A stretch of DNA of 64,000 nt. It comes from a bacterium. GTDB taxonomy: Bacteria > Pseudomonadota > Alphaproteobacteria > Micavibrionales > UBA2020. How positions within the stretch are numbered: the first letter of the stretch is position 1; every line of letters starts with the position of its first letter. Below are positions 55,391 through 63,552 of the stretch, piece by piece. Below the pieces are notes generated by a model. It searched no databases, was not told the origin of the DNA, and was given only the letters and a program-made list of their open reading frames with translations. The stretch is taken from positions 186,001 to 250,000 of the forward strand of contig JAQSDV010000002.1 of NCBI GenBank assembly GCA_029945425.1, written 5' to 3'. Position numbers and translations under genes: made by a program.

Positions 55391-56989
55391 ATGACACCGC
55401 AGACCGACATCCCGATGCCCGAAGAGGGGCTGGCCCCGCCGGAGGACAACCGCGTCAATATCCTGCTGGTCGACGACCTGCCTGATAAATTGCTGGTATA
55501 CAGCACCGTGCTGGAAGAACTTGGCCAGAACCTCATCACCGCGAATAGCGGGGAAGAGGCGTTGAAAATCGTTTTGCAAAAAGATTTTGCCGTCATTCTG
55601 CTGGACGTCAACATGCCCGGCATGGACGGGTTCGAAACGGCGACGCTGATCCGGTCGCGCAAGAAATCGTCCCGCACGCCGATCATATTCCTCACGGCGT
55701 TTTCCGACGACGTCCATGCGGCGCAGGGCTATGCCAGCGGCGCGGTCGACTTCCTGCTGACGCCGGTCATGCCCGAAATTTTAAAGGCGAAAGTGCGGGT
55801 CTTCATCGAACTGCACCAGATGCGCCAGCAGGCGGAGCGGCAGGCCGAAGATCAGGCACGGCGCAAAGAGGCGGAGGAATCCGACCGCCGCAAGGATGCT
55901 TTCCTTGGCATGCTTGCGCATGAACTGCGCAACCCGCTGGGGCCTATCCGGAACTCCGTCGCGTTGATGCAGCAACTTGGGCCGAATACGCCCCAGATGA
56001 CGAAGCTCACCGACGTGATCGACAGACAAGTGTCGCATATGACGCGGCTGGTGGATGATCTGCTGGATTCTACGCGTCTCGCCAGCGGAAAAATCCTGCT
56101 GCGCAAGGAAAAATGCGATCTGGCCGCGATCACGCGCCAGACGGCGGAGGATTACCGCACGGTGATGGAGAGCGCGGGGCTGAGCTTAAGCGTCGACGTC
56201 TCGGAAAAACCCGTCTGGCTGCACGGCGATTCAACGCGCCTCGGCCAGATGATCGGCAATCTGCTGCATAACGCGCAGAAATTCACGCCCAATGACGGCA
56301 GCATTTCCGTCAAGTTGACGAGCCTGCCGGATGGTATGGCGGCGGTCAGTGTTGGCGATACCGGCATCGGCATGGACGCCACCGTGTTGCCGCATGTGTT
56401 CGAAGTATTTCATCAGGCGGATCAAGGACTCGACCGCGCGCGGGGAGGCCTCGGCCTCGGTCTTGCCATCGTCAAAGGGCTTGCCAGTTTACATGGCGGG
56501 GTCGTCGGCGCAGAGAGCAAGGGCGCAGGGCAAGGTTCCACGTTTACGATCCGCCTGCCGGTCGAAGAAGCGTCGACGGTCGAAAAACCTGTCGCGCCTG
56601 TCAAATCTACGGCCTGCAAATCAAAGCTGCGCATTCTTATCATCGAGGACAGCATCGACGCTGCCGAGACGACGCAAATGCTGTTGACCCATGACGGGCA
56701 TGAAGTGCGCACATCATCGAATGGCGCGACGGGTCTGAAACTCGCGCGCGATTTCCTGCCGCAGGTGATATTGTGCGATATTGGCTTGCCCGGTATTGAC
56801 GGATATCAGGTGGTGCAACGCCTGCGCGCGGATCCAGACTTAGCAAAAATCTTTGTGATCGCGCTGACGGGGTATGGGCGCGATCAGGACCGCAAGCATG
56901 CGCGGGATGCTGGGTTTGACCAGCACATGACAAAGCCCATCGACTTCCGCATGCTGCGGCAGACGCTGGATTCACGGAAAATCAGTTAA
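55391..56989 (+). CDS. Hybrid kinase REC-HisKA-HATPase-REC
   Basis: A 532-residue cytoplasmic hybrid. The front receiver (about 21-140) has LLVDDLPDK and VILLDVNMPGMDG; a charged coiled coil (RQQAERQAEDQARRKEAEES) leads to HisKA with MLAHELRNPLGPI and His177. The ATPase has NLLHNAQKFTP, DTGIGMDA and RGGLGLGLAIVKG. The rear receiver (about 412-530) has IIEDSIDAAE and ILCDIGLPGIDGYQ, with switch Thr in ALTGYG and KPID. It starts 15 bases after the poly-HAMP kinase, so it is cotranscribed and could exchange phosphate with it. This kind of LAHELRNPL protein with a REC tail is common in alphaproteobacterial sensory clusters. Confidence 0.92.
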   Translation: MTPQTDIPMPEEGLAPPEDNRVNILLVDDLPDKLLVYSTVLEELGQNLITANSGEEALKIVLQKDFAVILLDVNMPGMDGFETATLIRSRKKSSRTPIIFLTAFSDDVHAAQGYASGAVDFLLTPVMPEILKAKVRVFIELHQMRQQAERQAEDQARRKEAEESDRRKDAFLGMLAHELRNPLGPIRNSVALMQQLGPNTPQMTKLTDVIDRQVSHMTRLVDDLLDSTRLASGKILLRKEKCDLAAITRQTAEDYRTVMESAGLSLSVDVSEKPVWLHGDSTRLGQMIGNLLHNAQKFTPNDGSISVKLTSLPDGMAAVSVGDTGIGMDATVLPHVFEVFHQADQGLDRARGGLGLGLAIVKGLASLHGGVVGAESKGAGQGSTFTIRLPVEEASTVEKPVAPVKSTACKSKLRILIIEDSIDAAETTQMLLTHDGHEVRTSSNGATGLKLARDFLPQVILCDIGLPGIDGYQVVQRLRADPDLAKIFVIALTGYGRDQDRKHARDAGFDQHMTKPIDFRMLRQTLDSRKIS

Positions 56990-56992
56990 GAT

Positions 56993-57526
56993 TTAAGATG
57001 CGACAGAAAGCGCTGCACCATTTGCGGTGCGGTAGGTTTGCGTGCCGCTGTTTGCCTGCAGCAGATGCTGCAATTCGTTGCGCGCGCGTGACAGGCGAGA
57101 ACGAACGGTGCCGACCGGGATGCGCAGGCGTTGCGAGACTTCTTCATATTGCAGGCCGGTAATACACACCATCACCAGCATCTCGCGGTGCGGTTTCGAC
57201 AGGCGTTTCATGCAATCGCGCATGCGCGACAGGTCGGTCACGGTTTCCTGCGCGGGCTGGGTTGTCACTTGCGCTTCGGTGAAGGCTGCTTCATGTCGGG
57301 CGGCAATACGCTTTTCGCGGCGGTATTGGGAAACAAAAATGTTGAACATGACGCGCGACGTCCAGTTGAACAGGTTCGTGCCTTCCTGAAAATAGCTGCG
57401 CTTTTCAAGTGCGCGCAGCATCGTCGACTGCACGAGGTCTTCTGCATCGCTCGGCTGGCGGGTCAGGCGCAAGGCAAAGCGGTAAAGACGGTCGCGTTCG
57501 GCGGTGAGGGCTTCCTGAGAAAACAT
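56993..57526 (-). CDS. ECF-family RNA polymerase sigma factor
   Basis: A 177-residue sigma factor with only regions 2 and 4. Region 2 (about 10-80) shows LYRFALRLTRQPSDAEDLVQSTMLRAL (in part) and FNWTSRVMFNIFVSQYRREKR; region 4 (about 115-165) has LSKPHREMLVMVCITGLQYEEVSQRLRIPVGTVRSRLSRARNEL in fragments. I chose MFSQEALT at 57526, with GGAG eight bases upstream. No anti-sigma gene is next to it. It is convergent with the hybrid kinase (stops 4 bases apart) and divergent from the channel-like gene at 57752. It resembles EcfG-type general stress sigma factors in the region 4 motif, but this is not certain. Confidence 0.88.
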   Translation of the reverse strand: MFSQEALTAERDRLYRFALRLTRQPSDAEDLVQSTMLRALEKRSYFQEGTNLFNWTSRVMFNIFVSQYRREKRIAARHEAAFTEAQVTTQPAQETVTDLSRMRDCMKRLSKPHREMLVMVCITGLQYEEVSQRLRIPVGTVRSRLSRARNELQHLLQANSGTQTYRTANGAALSVAS

Positions 57527-57751
57527 GAAATGGTCTCCGTAAGGGTGCAGCGTCATATAAAATTATAGTTCCCGCATATGATAAAAATTTGTCACCTGTG
57601 TAACCGTTGTGAAAAGTTTTGTGACAGTCTTGTGACATTTGAAATAACTATGTCAATTCAATGGCTTAAAAAGCTGAAAACTCAGGGAATATGGTCATCC
57701 GCTGCGCGATATGGTACATATGACAGTCTTTTGTGTCACAGGGGCACCATC

Positions 57752-58714
57752 ATGCGTATTCTCACCGCCATTCTGCTGTTGCTGTTCATCGCCACGCCCG
57801 CGCGCGCCGAACCGGAGAAGGTGATGGTCGGGGCATATATAAATGACATTCAAGCGATCAACCTGCAGACGGACAGCTACCGCCTTGATTTATACGTCTG
57901 GTTCCGCTGGAAGGACCCCGCGATGGATCCGTCCAAGTCCTATGAATTCATGAACGCCTTCAACCCGTCCGAACATGTTCGGACGCCGTCCTATGACACG
58001 CCCCAGAAAATGCCCGACGGGTCATTATATATGGTCGTCCGCCAGCAGGGCGAATTCAGCGCGAAATTCCCGCTGCAGCAATACCCCTTCGACCGGCAGG
58101 AGCTGCTGATGGCGATGGAGGATACCGTCTATTCCGCGAAGCAGATGGTCTATGTGCCGGATGACAAGGCGATCATGCCGGTCACGCTCAACAAAAAAAT
58201 CAGGTTGTCGGGTTTCATTGTAGGTGAGCCGCGTCTGGAAGTGGAGGGATATTCCTACCCCACCAATTTCGGCGATGTGAGCCAGCCGGAGGCCGCGGTT
58301 TATTCGCGCGGCGTGATTTCGGTTCCCATCCACCGCCCGCCGCTGGCGACTGGGATCAAGGTGTTTATGCCTGTGCTGCTGGTGTTGCTCTGCACCGGTG
58401 TCGTGTTTTTCGTGCATCCTGCCTATATCGAGGGGCGCTTGGGCGTTGCCATTACCGCGCTGCTGACGCTGGTTGCGCTCCAATTGACCTCGGCCAGTTC
58501 GTTGCCGGAGGTGGATTATTTGCTGATGACAGACAAGGTGTATCTGCTGTCCTACGCCTTCATCATCGCCACCATGATGCAGGTCGCGCGGGTGTCGCGC
58601 CATGTGCATGAAAAACAATATGACGTGGTGCGCGCCAGCGACCGCCGCGCGGTTTGCGCCTTCATCGGCCTGCTGGTGGCGGGCTGCGCCATTATTTACG
58701 GAACGACCTATTGA
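57752..58714 (+). CDS. Pentameric ligand-gated ion channel-like protein
   Basis: A 320-residue protein with a signal peptide (MRILTAILLLLFIATPARA, cleavage likely before EPEK). The extracytoplasmic half has a beta-sandwich pattern with LYVWFRWKDPAMD and LQQYPFDRQELLMAMED, matching the pLGIC 'FPFDxQ' strand; the Cys-loop cysteines are absent as in bacterial members. Four hydrophobic segments follow (VFMPVLLVLLCTGVVFFVHP, LGVAITALLTLVALQLTS, VYLLSYAFIIATMMQVA, CAFIGLLVAGCAIIYG). The start has AGGGG upstream; a 58-residue longer frame exists but is not conserved-looking. Its stop overlaps the SGNH hydrolase start (TGATG). Ligand unknown. Confidence 0.75.
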   Translation: MRILTAILLLLFIATPARAEPEKVMVGAYINDIQAINLQTDSYRLDLYVWFRWKDPAMDPSKSYEFMNAFNPSEHVRTPSYDTPQKMPDGSLYMVVRQQGEFSAKFPLQQYPFDRQELLMAMEDTVYSAKQMVYVPDDKAIMPVTLNKKIRLSGFIVGEPRLEVEGYSYPTNFGDVSQPEAAVYSRGVISVPIHRPPLATGIKVFMPVLLVLLCTGVVFFVHPAYIEGRLGVAITALLTLVALQLTSASSLPEVDYLLMTDKVYLLSYAFIIATMMQVARVSRHVHEKQYDVVRASDRRAVCAFIGLLVAGCAIIYGTTY

Positions 58715-59445
58715 TGCGTTTTATCTTCGCACTCATCTGCCTGTTGCTGACCGCTGCGCCCGTGCAGGCGGAAACCTTGAACGTCTTGTTCATCGGCAAC
58801 AGCTACACGCTGCGCAACGACCTGACCGGCATGCTGGAAAAAATCGCGGCATCGGGGAAGGGGGCGCAGATCAAGGCGCAGGCTGCGGCCAGGAACGGCG
58901 CGACGCTGAAAGAATTGTGGAGCGACGAAAAACTACGCAGCGAGTTGCATGTCGGCCACCGCGATATGGTTGTGTTGCAGGAACAAAGCCTGTGGGCGCA
59001 ACTGCCCGAAACGGTCGAGGATACGGCGAAATCGGCACGGCTCTGGGGCGATGAAATCGCCAAGGCAGGCGCGAAGCCCGTCATTTTCGAAACATGGGAG
59101 CGTCAGCCCGGTAGCTTCTGGTACACCGACAAGCGCTTCGGATTTTTGAAAAACCCAAAAAATATGCGCGATAAGAATGCGGATGCCTCTGCCGCGCTTG
59201 CCGCGCAACTGAAGGCGACGGTCGCGCCGGTTGGACACGCCTATGCCGACCTGCTGAAACAGAATTCCAAATGGCCGCTGTATGAAGCCGACAGCCATCA
59301 TCCCTCCATCCCCGGCACATATCTTGCCGCGCTTGTTCTTTATAAGACCCTGACGGGCGGATCGCCGGAAGAAACCACTTTCGTGCCGCAGGGCGTTAAT
59401 GCGGAATCCGCCAAGGTCTTGCGCCAGATCGCGGCGGCGCAGTAA
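58714..59445 (+). CDS. Exported SGNH-type hydrolase
   Basis: A 243-residue protein with a signal peptide (MRFIFALICLLLTAAPVQA), so periplasmic. Block I is VLFIGNSYTLRNDL with Ser30 as probable nucleophile; block V is ADSHHPSIPGTYLAALVL with the Asp-His pair. VVLQEQSLW and FETWER follow the DUF4886/SGNH pattern. Substrate could be an acyl ester or polysaccharide; not determined. It overlaps both neighbours by one base (TGATG upstream, TAATG downstream), so it is cotranslated with the channel-like and transporter genes. Confidence 0.82.
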   Translation: MRFIFALICLLLTAAPVQAETLNVLFIGNSYTLRNDLTGMLEKIAASGKGAQIKAQAAARNGATLKELWSDEKLRSELHVGHRDMVVLQEQSLWAQLPETVEDTAKSARLWGDEIAKAGAKPVIFETWERQPGSFWYTDKRFGFLKNPKNMRDKNADASAALAAQLKATVAPVGHAYADLLKQNSKWPLYEADSHHPSIPGTYLAALVLYKTLTGGSPEETTFVPQGVNAESAKVLRQIAAAQ

Positions 59446-60353
59446 TGGCGCGCCAGCATATCCCCGCAGTCGGCATTACCCTGACCATTGCTGCCTTCTT
59501 TATCCTGTCGCTGTTTTCCGCGCTGAACAAATATGTGCAGGAACTCGGGTATGGCGCGACGCAGGTGATGTTTTTCGACGGGCTGGTCGGCATGCTCTGC
59601 ATGGTGGCGATCGCCGCGCAGCAGAAAGACTTAAAAGGCCTGCGCCCGCGCAAATTCATGCAAGTGATACTGATGGCCATCAATGTCGCTGCGGCCTTCC
59701 TGATTTTTCCGGCCTATCCGCATCTGCCACTGGTGACCGCATACCTGATTGCCTTTACCGGCCCGTTGATGATCACGCTGCTGTCGGCCATTTTCCTGAA
59801 GGAAAAAATCGGGTTTCCGCAGGCTGCCGCCGTCTTGGTCGGTTTTGGCGCAGTCACTTATTCGATGGTCGCACAACAGGCGAACGGCCTCGCGGCCGCG
59901 TTTGATCCGGCGCAGATGCCCTATATTCTGCGCCTGATCGCGGGCACATTCATGTTCGCGACCGCGCAGGTCATGGTGCGCAAGCTTTCCGATACCGAAA
60001 GCACTTGGTCATTCCCGTTTTTATTTTACGCTGGCATGTTCGCGGTGTCGGGTTTGTTTTTCCATGACAGCATCGTGTTGCCGACCGCGCCGCGCGAATG
60101 GGCGCTGCTATTGAGCCTTGGTGTGCTGGATGCCGCGTCGCTCGCCATGATCTATCTGGGGCTGAAATATGCGAAGGCCTCGACCGTCGTGCCCTTCCAG
60201 TATTCGGGCATGATCTGGGTCGTGCTGCTCGATCTGGTGCTGTGGGATAAGGTTCCCGCAATGCCGCAGGTGGTGGGGGCGGTGGTGCTGGTGCTGGCCG
60301 GCATCTACCTTGCGACGCATGAGCGCAAATTGCACAACGCTCGCGGTAAATGA
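59445..60353 (+). CDS. EamA/DMT-family transporter
   Basis: A 302-residue inner-membrane protein with ten likely membrane segments and two EamA-type halves (first: GITLTIAAFFILSLFSALNKYVQ, AYLIAFTGPLMITLLSAIFLKEKIG; second: LDAASLAMIYLGLKYAKASTVVPFQYSGMIW, in parts). The family exports amino acids, nucleotides or metabolites; substrate unknown. It is coupled to the SGNH hydrolase gene by the overlapping TAATG. A small hairpin (TGGGGT-TTCT-ACCCCA at 60364-60379) follows, without a good T-run. Confidence 0.88.
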   Translation: MARQHIPAVGITLTIAAFFILSLFSALNKYVQELGYGATQVMFFDGLVGMLCMVAIAAQQKDLKGLRPRKFMQVILMAINVAAAFLIFPAYPHLPLVTAYLIAFTGPLMITLLSAIFLKEKIGFPQAAAVLVGFGAVTYSMVAQQANGLAAAFDPAQMPYILRLIAGTFMFATAQVMVRKLSDTESTWSFPFLFYAGMFAVSGLFFHDSIVLPTAPREWALLLSLGVLDAASLAMIYLGLKYAKASTVVPFQYSGMIWVVLLDLVLWDKVPAMPQVVGAVVLVLAGIYLATHERKLHNARGK

Positions 60354-60441
60354 CTGACATATATGGGGTTTCTACCCCACTTGATTAACCCACCAATAGG
60401 GATTACCAAGGTATCAATCATTTTTAATTCCGGAGGATTTC

Positions 60442-60744
60442 ATGGTCTATGACCCCAGCCGCAAGCGCGGCCCCGCGACAGTACCGAACAGCTACATCCT
60501 GACCACCGCTCAAGACGCGGGCTTTTTCGACATGATCGCGGAAGTCGACAAGCTGATCAAAGCCAAAGGTCGCCAAGCCGACGTGAAATGGGGCAATAAA
60601 TTCACCGAGATCGGCGTCGCGACGCTGACTTGCGATGATGCTTTCGCCGCAAAAATCAAGACGCTGCCCTATGTCGGCGCTGTCGAAAAAGAACACAACG
60701 TCTATCCGGCCAAGAAAAAATCGCCGGGCGGCCCGCGTATCTGA
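60442..60744 (+). CDS. Small I9-propeptide-like protein, first of a pair
   Basis: A 100-residue protein. The order of elements (SYILTTAQ strand, helix FFDMIAEVDKLIKAKG, strands, GVATLTCDDAFAAKIKTLPYVGAVEKEHNVYPA) resembles the peptidase inhibitor I9 / subtilisin propeptide fold, where a ferredoxin-like domain ends in 'xxPxVxxVExE'. It is a free-standing protein with no protease nearby. CGGAGG lies seven bases before the ATG. The similar gene at 60747 follows after 2 bases. Family call is tentative, from pattern alone. Confidence 0.6.
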   Translation: MVYDPSRKRGPATVPNSYILTTAQDAGFFDMIAEVDKLIKAKGRQADVKWGNKFTEIGVATLTCDDAFAAKIKTLPYVGAVEKEHNVYPAKKKSPGGPRI

Positions 60745-60746
60745 TC

Positions 60747-61103
60747 ATGGCAAAACCGTCCCAGTCATCGGTGCTGCGCGACAGCTATGTGGTGATGGCC
60801 AAATTGCCGCGCCGCAAGCCGGGCGGCTTGTCTGCCGAATTCGGCAGCGTGGCGGAGGCTAAATCGCAAGCCACGGACAAAATGGTACGCGCCATCCGCC
60901 GCCTTGCCCAGAAGCACGGCGCGGAAGTGCAGATCGAAACACGCGGCATCCTCGCCAGCGGTTTTGCGAAAGTAAAATGCGACCGTTACTTCGCCAAACT
61001 CATCGAAGAACTGCCGAGCGTTTATCAGGTGGAGCAGGAGCGTGCCGCCTATCCCGCGAACAAAGGCCCGCGCTTTAACCGAAGCCCGAAGGCAAATCCG
61101 TGA
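60747..61103 (+). CDS. Small I9-propeptide-like protein, second of a pair
   Basis: A 118-residue divergent paralogue of the upstream protein: DSYVVMAKL, helix KMVRAIRRLAQKHGAE, then GFAKVKCDRYFAKLIEELPSVYQVEQERAAYPANKG, with C-D at the same place as C-D-D in the first. Tail is basic (GPRFNRSPKANP). It overlaps the DUF962 gene (GTGA). Two such small proteins in tandem may inhibit or chaperone a protease, or bind each other; no protease gene is in this window. Confidence 0.6.
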   Translation: MAKPSQSSVLRDSYVVMAKLPRRKPGGLSAEFGSVAEAKSQATDKMVRAIRRLAQKHGAEVQIETRGILASGFAKVKCDRYFAKLIEELPSVYQVEQERAAYPANKGPRFNRSPKANP

Positions 61104-61576
61104 CCGACCGCATAAAATCGTTCAAGGAATTCTGGCCCTATTACCTGAATGAACACGCGAAACCGCTGACGCGCGCGATACATCTTGCGGGCACTGGCGC
61201 GAGCATAGCCCTGCTGGGCGCTGCTGTCGTGACTGGCCAATGGTGGCTGCCTGCTGCAGCAATTGCGGCCGGCTACGGTTCTGCATGGACGGCGCATGCC
61301 TTTGTCGAGCGCAACAAACCCGCGACATTCACCTATCCGCTCTGGTCGCTGAAAAGCGATTTCAAGATGTTCGGGCATTTCGTGACGGGCACGCTGAAAT
61401 CCGAAGTCGAACAGCATGTGAAGAAAATTCCCGATGCAAAGCCCGCGCCGCAATTCTTCGGCAAATCGGTGATGGAGCGCGTGAAGGGCCTGAAGCAGCG
61501 CTTCGCCCGCGCGACGCAGCCGAAAGGCCAGCGCATTTGCGCGAAACCGCCGCAACCGCCAGCACCGGCGCCTTGA
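61100..61576 (+). CDS. Mpo1-like (DUF962) membrane protein
   Basis: A 158-residue protein of the DUF962/Mpo1 family: FKEFWPYYLNEHAKPLTRAIHLAGTG (shown in part), then GYGSAWTAHAFVERNKPATFTYPLWSLKSDFKMFG. Two hydrophobic segments lie at 28-65. Yeast Mpo1 is a 2-hydroxy fatty acid dioxygenase with conserved His residues; the H-A-K, H-L and H-A-F-V-E-R-N-K-P sites are kept here. GTG start at 61100 overlaps the previous stop. The C-terminus is Pro-rich (PPQPPAPAP). The next gene begins with TTG at 61573 inside the stop. Confidence 0.85.
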   Translation: MTDRIKSFKEFWPYYLNEHAKPLTRAIHLAGTGASIALLGAAVVTGQWWLPAAAIAAGYGSAWTAHAFVERNKPATFTYPLWSLKSDFKMFGHFVTGTLKSEVEQHVKKIPDAKPAPQFFGKSVMERVKGLKQRFARATQPKGQRICAKPPQPPAPAP

Positions 61577-61962
61577 CCGACGACCGTAAAATCTGGCGCA
61601 CAGCCGCTTACAAAGCGCGCCGTGACAACCAGAACAGCAACCTGTTCTGGTCGATGGACCCCGCATTCAACCAGCCGGGATATTGGATACGCGAACATCA
61701 CCTCTACGACAAAGGCTCGTTCTCCTCCCTGATTTCCGAAGCGATGCCGGAGGCGGAGGCGCTTGCCAGGATCGAGCAGCTGGAGCATGACGCGCAGTTG
61801 AAATATCCGCTTTCGGATATGAGCTATCTCGAAAATCAATGGATCGGCAATGCCTATCGCGATGCGACGCCGATCGACCAGCATCCGCGTCATATGAAGG
61901 ACCGGACGGAGCAGGCGCTGAAGATTCTGAAGTCGCGAAAGCCGCCAAAACTCGGGCTTTAA
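61573..61962 (+). CDS. Hypothetical protein with TTG start
   Basis: A 129-residue protein of no recognised family: TDDRKIWRTAAYKARRDNQN, WSMDPAFNQPGYWIREHHLYDKGSF, EAEALARIEQLEHDAQLKYPL and RHMKDRTEQALKILKSR. It looks helical, soluble and basic at the end. The start is inferred: TTG at 61573 overlaps the DUF962 stop (TTGA), a coupling consistent with the three genes before it. In-frame sequence upstream is antisense-like and has no coding character. The stop is at 61962, 77 bases before the rpsD promoter. Confidence 0.6.
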   Translation: MTDDRKIWRTAAYKARRDNQNSNLFWSMDPAFNQPGYWIREHHLYDKGSFSSLISEAMPEAEALARIEQLEHDAQLKYPLSDMSYLENQWIGNAYRDATPIDQHPRHMKDRTEQALKILKSRKPPKLGL

Positions 61963-62038
61963 GAGCGTATTTTTCGCAACCCTGATATAAGACATTGAAA
62001 TTACGCGCTATTTCGCGCTTTTATTCATAATTATCAGA

Positions 62039-62066
62039 TTGACAATCCCGCAGAAACCCTTATATT
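62039..62066 (+). promoter_or_regulatory. Sigma-70 promoter of rpsD
   Basis: TTGACA (62039-62044), 16-base spacer and TATATT (62061-62066). Transcription would start near 62073, giving a leader of about 117 bases. Confidence 0.8.
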
Positions 62067-62072
62067 CGCTCA

Positions 62073-62189
62073 CATTCCCGGGAATGAGGGGAGGGGCTGC
62101 TTTGCCCTGACCACGTCGCCTCCATCGGAGGGCCGAACTACCGGGACAATTGTAAGAACGATGTAAAACATCTTTAGAAGGAAACGATA
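62073..62189 (+). promoter_or_regulatory. Long structured 5' leader of rpsD
   Basis: About 117 bases between promoter and ATG. It opens near ATTCCCGGGAAT (62074-62085, a perfect palindrome), continues with G-runs (GAGGGGAGGGGC) and C-rich stretches, and ends with AGAAGGAAAC before the ATG. S4 regulates its own operon through mRNA leaders in several bacteria; whether this one does is inference. No family could be matched by eye. Confidence 0.45.
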
Positions 62190-62804
62190 ATGGCTAAACG
62201 TCCACAGGCTAAACATAAAATCGACCGCCGCCTTGGTGTAAACCTCTGGGGCCGCGCAAAATCTCCCTACAACAAGCGCGAATACGGCCCCGGCCAGCAC
62301 GGCCAGAACCGCAAGAAGCCGACTGACTACGCGATCCAGCTGCTCGCAAAACAAAAACTGCGCGGCTACTACGCGAACATCGGCGAAGGCCAGTTCTACC
62401 GTCTGTACGAAGAAGCGCGCCGCCGCAAAGGTGACTCGGGCCACAACTTGGTCGAGCTGCTGGAACGCCGCATCGACACCGTCATGTACCGCATGAAATT
62501 CGTCCCCACCATGTTCGCCGCACGCCAGTTCGTGAACCACGGCCACGTGAAAGTGAACGGCAAACGCGTCACCATCCCTTCGCTGTCCCTGAAAGACGGC
62601 GACGTGATCGAAGTGAAGGAAAAATCGCTGCAGCTCGCGCTCGTCGTGCTGGCAGTTGATGCTCCCGACCGCGAAGTGCCGGGCTACCTCGAAGTGAACC
62701 ACAAACAAGGCTCCGGCAAATTCGTCCGCGGCCCGAAATTCGAAGAAGTCCCGTACCCCGTCCGTATGGAACCGAACCTGATCATCGAATTCTATTCCCG
62801 CTAA
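62190..62804 (+). CDS. rpsD: 30S ribosomal protein S4
   Basis: Primary 16S rRNA-binding protein that nucleates 30S assembly, 204 residues. The N-terminus [21 protein letters not shown] and the K-N-P-T-K loop-type stretch ([16 protein letters not shown]) match S4; the S4 RNA-binding domain is [15 protein letters not shown] and the C-terminus is [14 protein letters not shown]. It is monocistronic here, with its own promoter, a long leader and a strong terminator. Alphaproteobacteria commonly carry rpsD outside the alpha operon, as here. Confidence 0.97.
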   Translation: MAKRPQAKHKIDRRLGVNLWGRAKSPYNKREYGPGQHGQNRKKPTDYAIQLLAKQKLRGYYANIGEGQFYRLYEEARRRKGDSGHNLVELLERRIDTVMYRMKFVPTMFAARQFVNHGHVKVNGKRVTIPSLSLKDGDVIEVKEKSLQLALVVLAVDAPDREVPGYLEVNHKQGSGKFVRGPKFEEVPYPVRMEPNLIIEFYSR

Positions 62805-62823
62805 TCAGATAGAATTCCGAACA

Positions 62824-62855
62824 AAGGGCCGTCCCGAGAGGGACGGCTTTTTTGT
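62824..62855 (+). terminator. Rho-independent terminator of rpsD
   Basis: GCCGTCCC-GAGA-GGGACGGC followed by TTTTTT: a perfect 8-base stem with a GNRA-type tetraloop. Confidence 0.95.
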
Positions 62856-62859
62856 TGCC

Positions 62860-62887
62860 TTGACATAGACGGCACGGCCGTTATTAT
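62860..62887 (+). promoter_or_regulatory. Sigma-70 promoter of the 62912 gene
   Basis: TTGACA (62860-62865), 16-base spacer and TATTAT (62882-62887), 25 bases before the ATG, so the leader is very short. Confidence 0.75.
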
Positions 62888-62911
62888 CCGTAACAACATC
62901 CTGGAGCCGAT

Positions 62912-63535
62912 ATGAAACTGTGGAAATCGAAAGAGGAAAAGCGCGCCGAAGCCGCATCCGCACGCCAGCAGGTGCTTGAAAACCTGCGCGCGACTTTCGA
63001 TGAAGCGGTGAAAACGCCGGATACGGCAGACAGGCTTGTGAAGCTCGATCAATTGCGCGAAGTCGTGGGCAGCGTCGAAAGCCTCGCCAAGGGTGCCATT
63101 CATAATAAAAGCTCGAGCAAATTGATGCTGCCATACCTGACCATCACATTCGGGTCTCTGGGCGCAGCGTTCTTTACGGTTAGCGCACTCGCCGCTACGC
63201 CTTTCCTGATGATTTTGCCGATGATACCGGCGATCATGGGCGGCAAGTATCTGGGCGAAAAACGCGGCGCGGCCCATACGGCGCGCATGGAAACAGAATT
63301 GCAACCTTTCTTCGACGCTTTGACGCAGCAACAGGCGGATATCGCCACGGCAACGGTCGACACCGTCGGCCTGAACATCCGCGAACTTGCCGCATCGCCG
63401 AAATTCGCCGAGTTGCAGTCCTTGCCGGGCTTGCGCGAGCATTTCATGGCGGCGCTTCAAAAGACACTTTCGGACGCAAAAGAACCCGGCATCAAGACAC
63501 CGCCCAAAAACGACGGCACGGGCTTCAGACTTTAA
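62912..63535 (+). CDS. Membrane-hairpin protein, first of a pair
   Basis: A 207-residue protein of no recognised family. The N-terminal 65 residues are helical and charged (MKLWKSKEEKRAEAASARQQ), two hydrophobic segments at about 70-110 form a hairpin (YLTITFGSLGAAFFTVSALA, FLMILPMIPAIMGG), and a helical C-terminal domain follows. The layout resembles the next gene: a K/E-rich opening helix, then RLVKLDQLR, then a hairpin. It has its own promoter just after the rpsD terminator. The second gene starts 17 bases downstream. Confidence 0.65.
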   Translation: MKLWKSKEEKRAEAASARQQVLENLRATFDEAVKTPDTADRLVKLDQLREVVGSVESLAKGAIHNKSSSKLMLPYLTITFGSLGAAFFTVSALAATPFLMILPMIPAIMGGKYLGEKRGAAHTARMETELQPFFDALTQQQADIATATVDTVGLNIRELAASPKFAELQSLPGLREHFMAALQKTLSDAKEPGIKTPPKNDGTGFRL

Positions 63536-63552
63536 CAGAGGAGTAGCTGCAC

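Noticed and set aside
60364..60379. Terminator after the EamA transporter
   Set aside because: The 6-base stem is short and has no T-run; mentioned in the transporter entry only.
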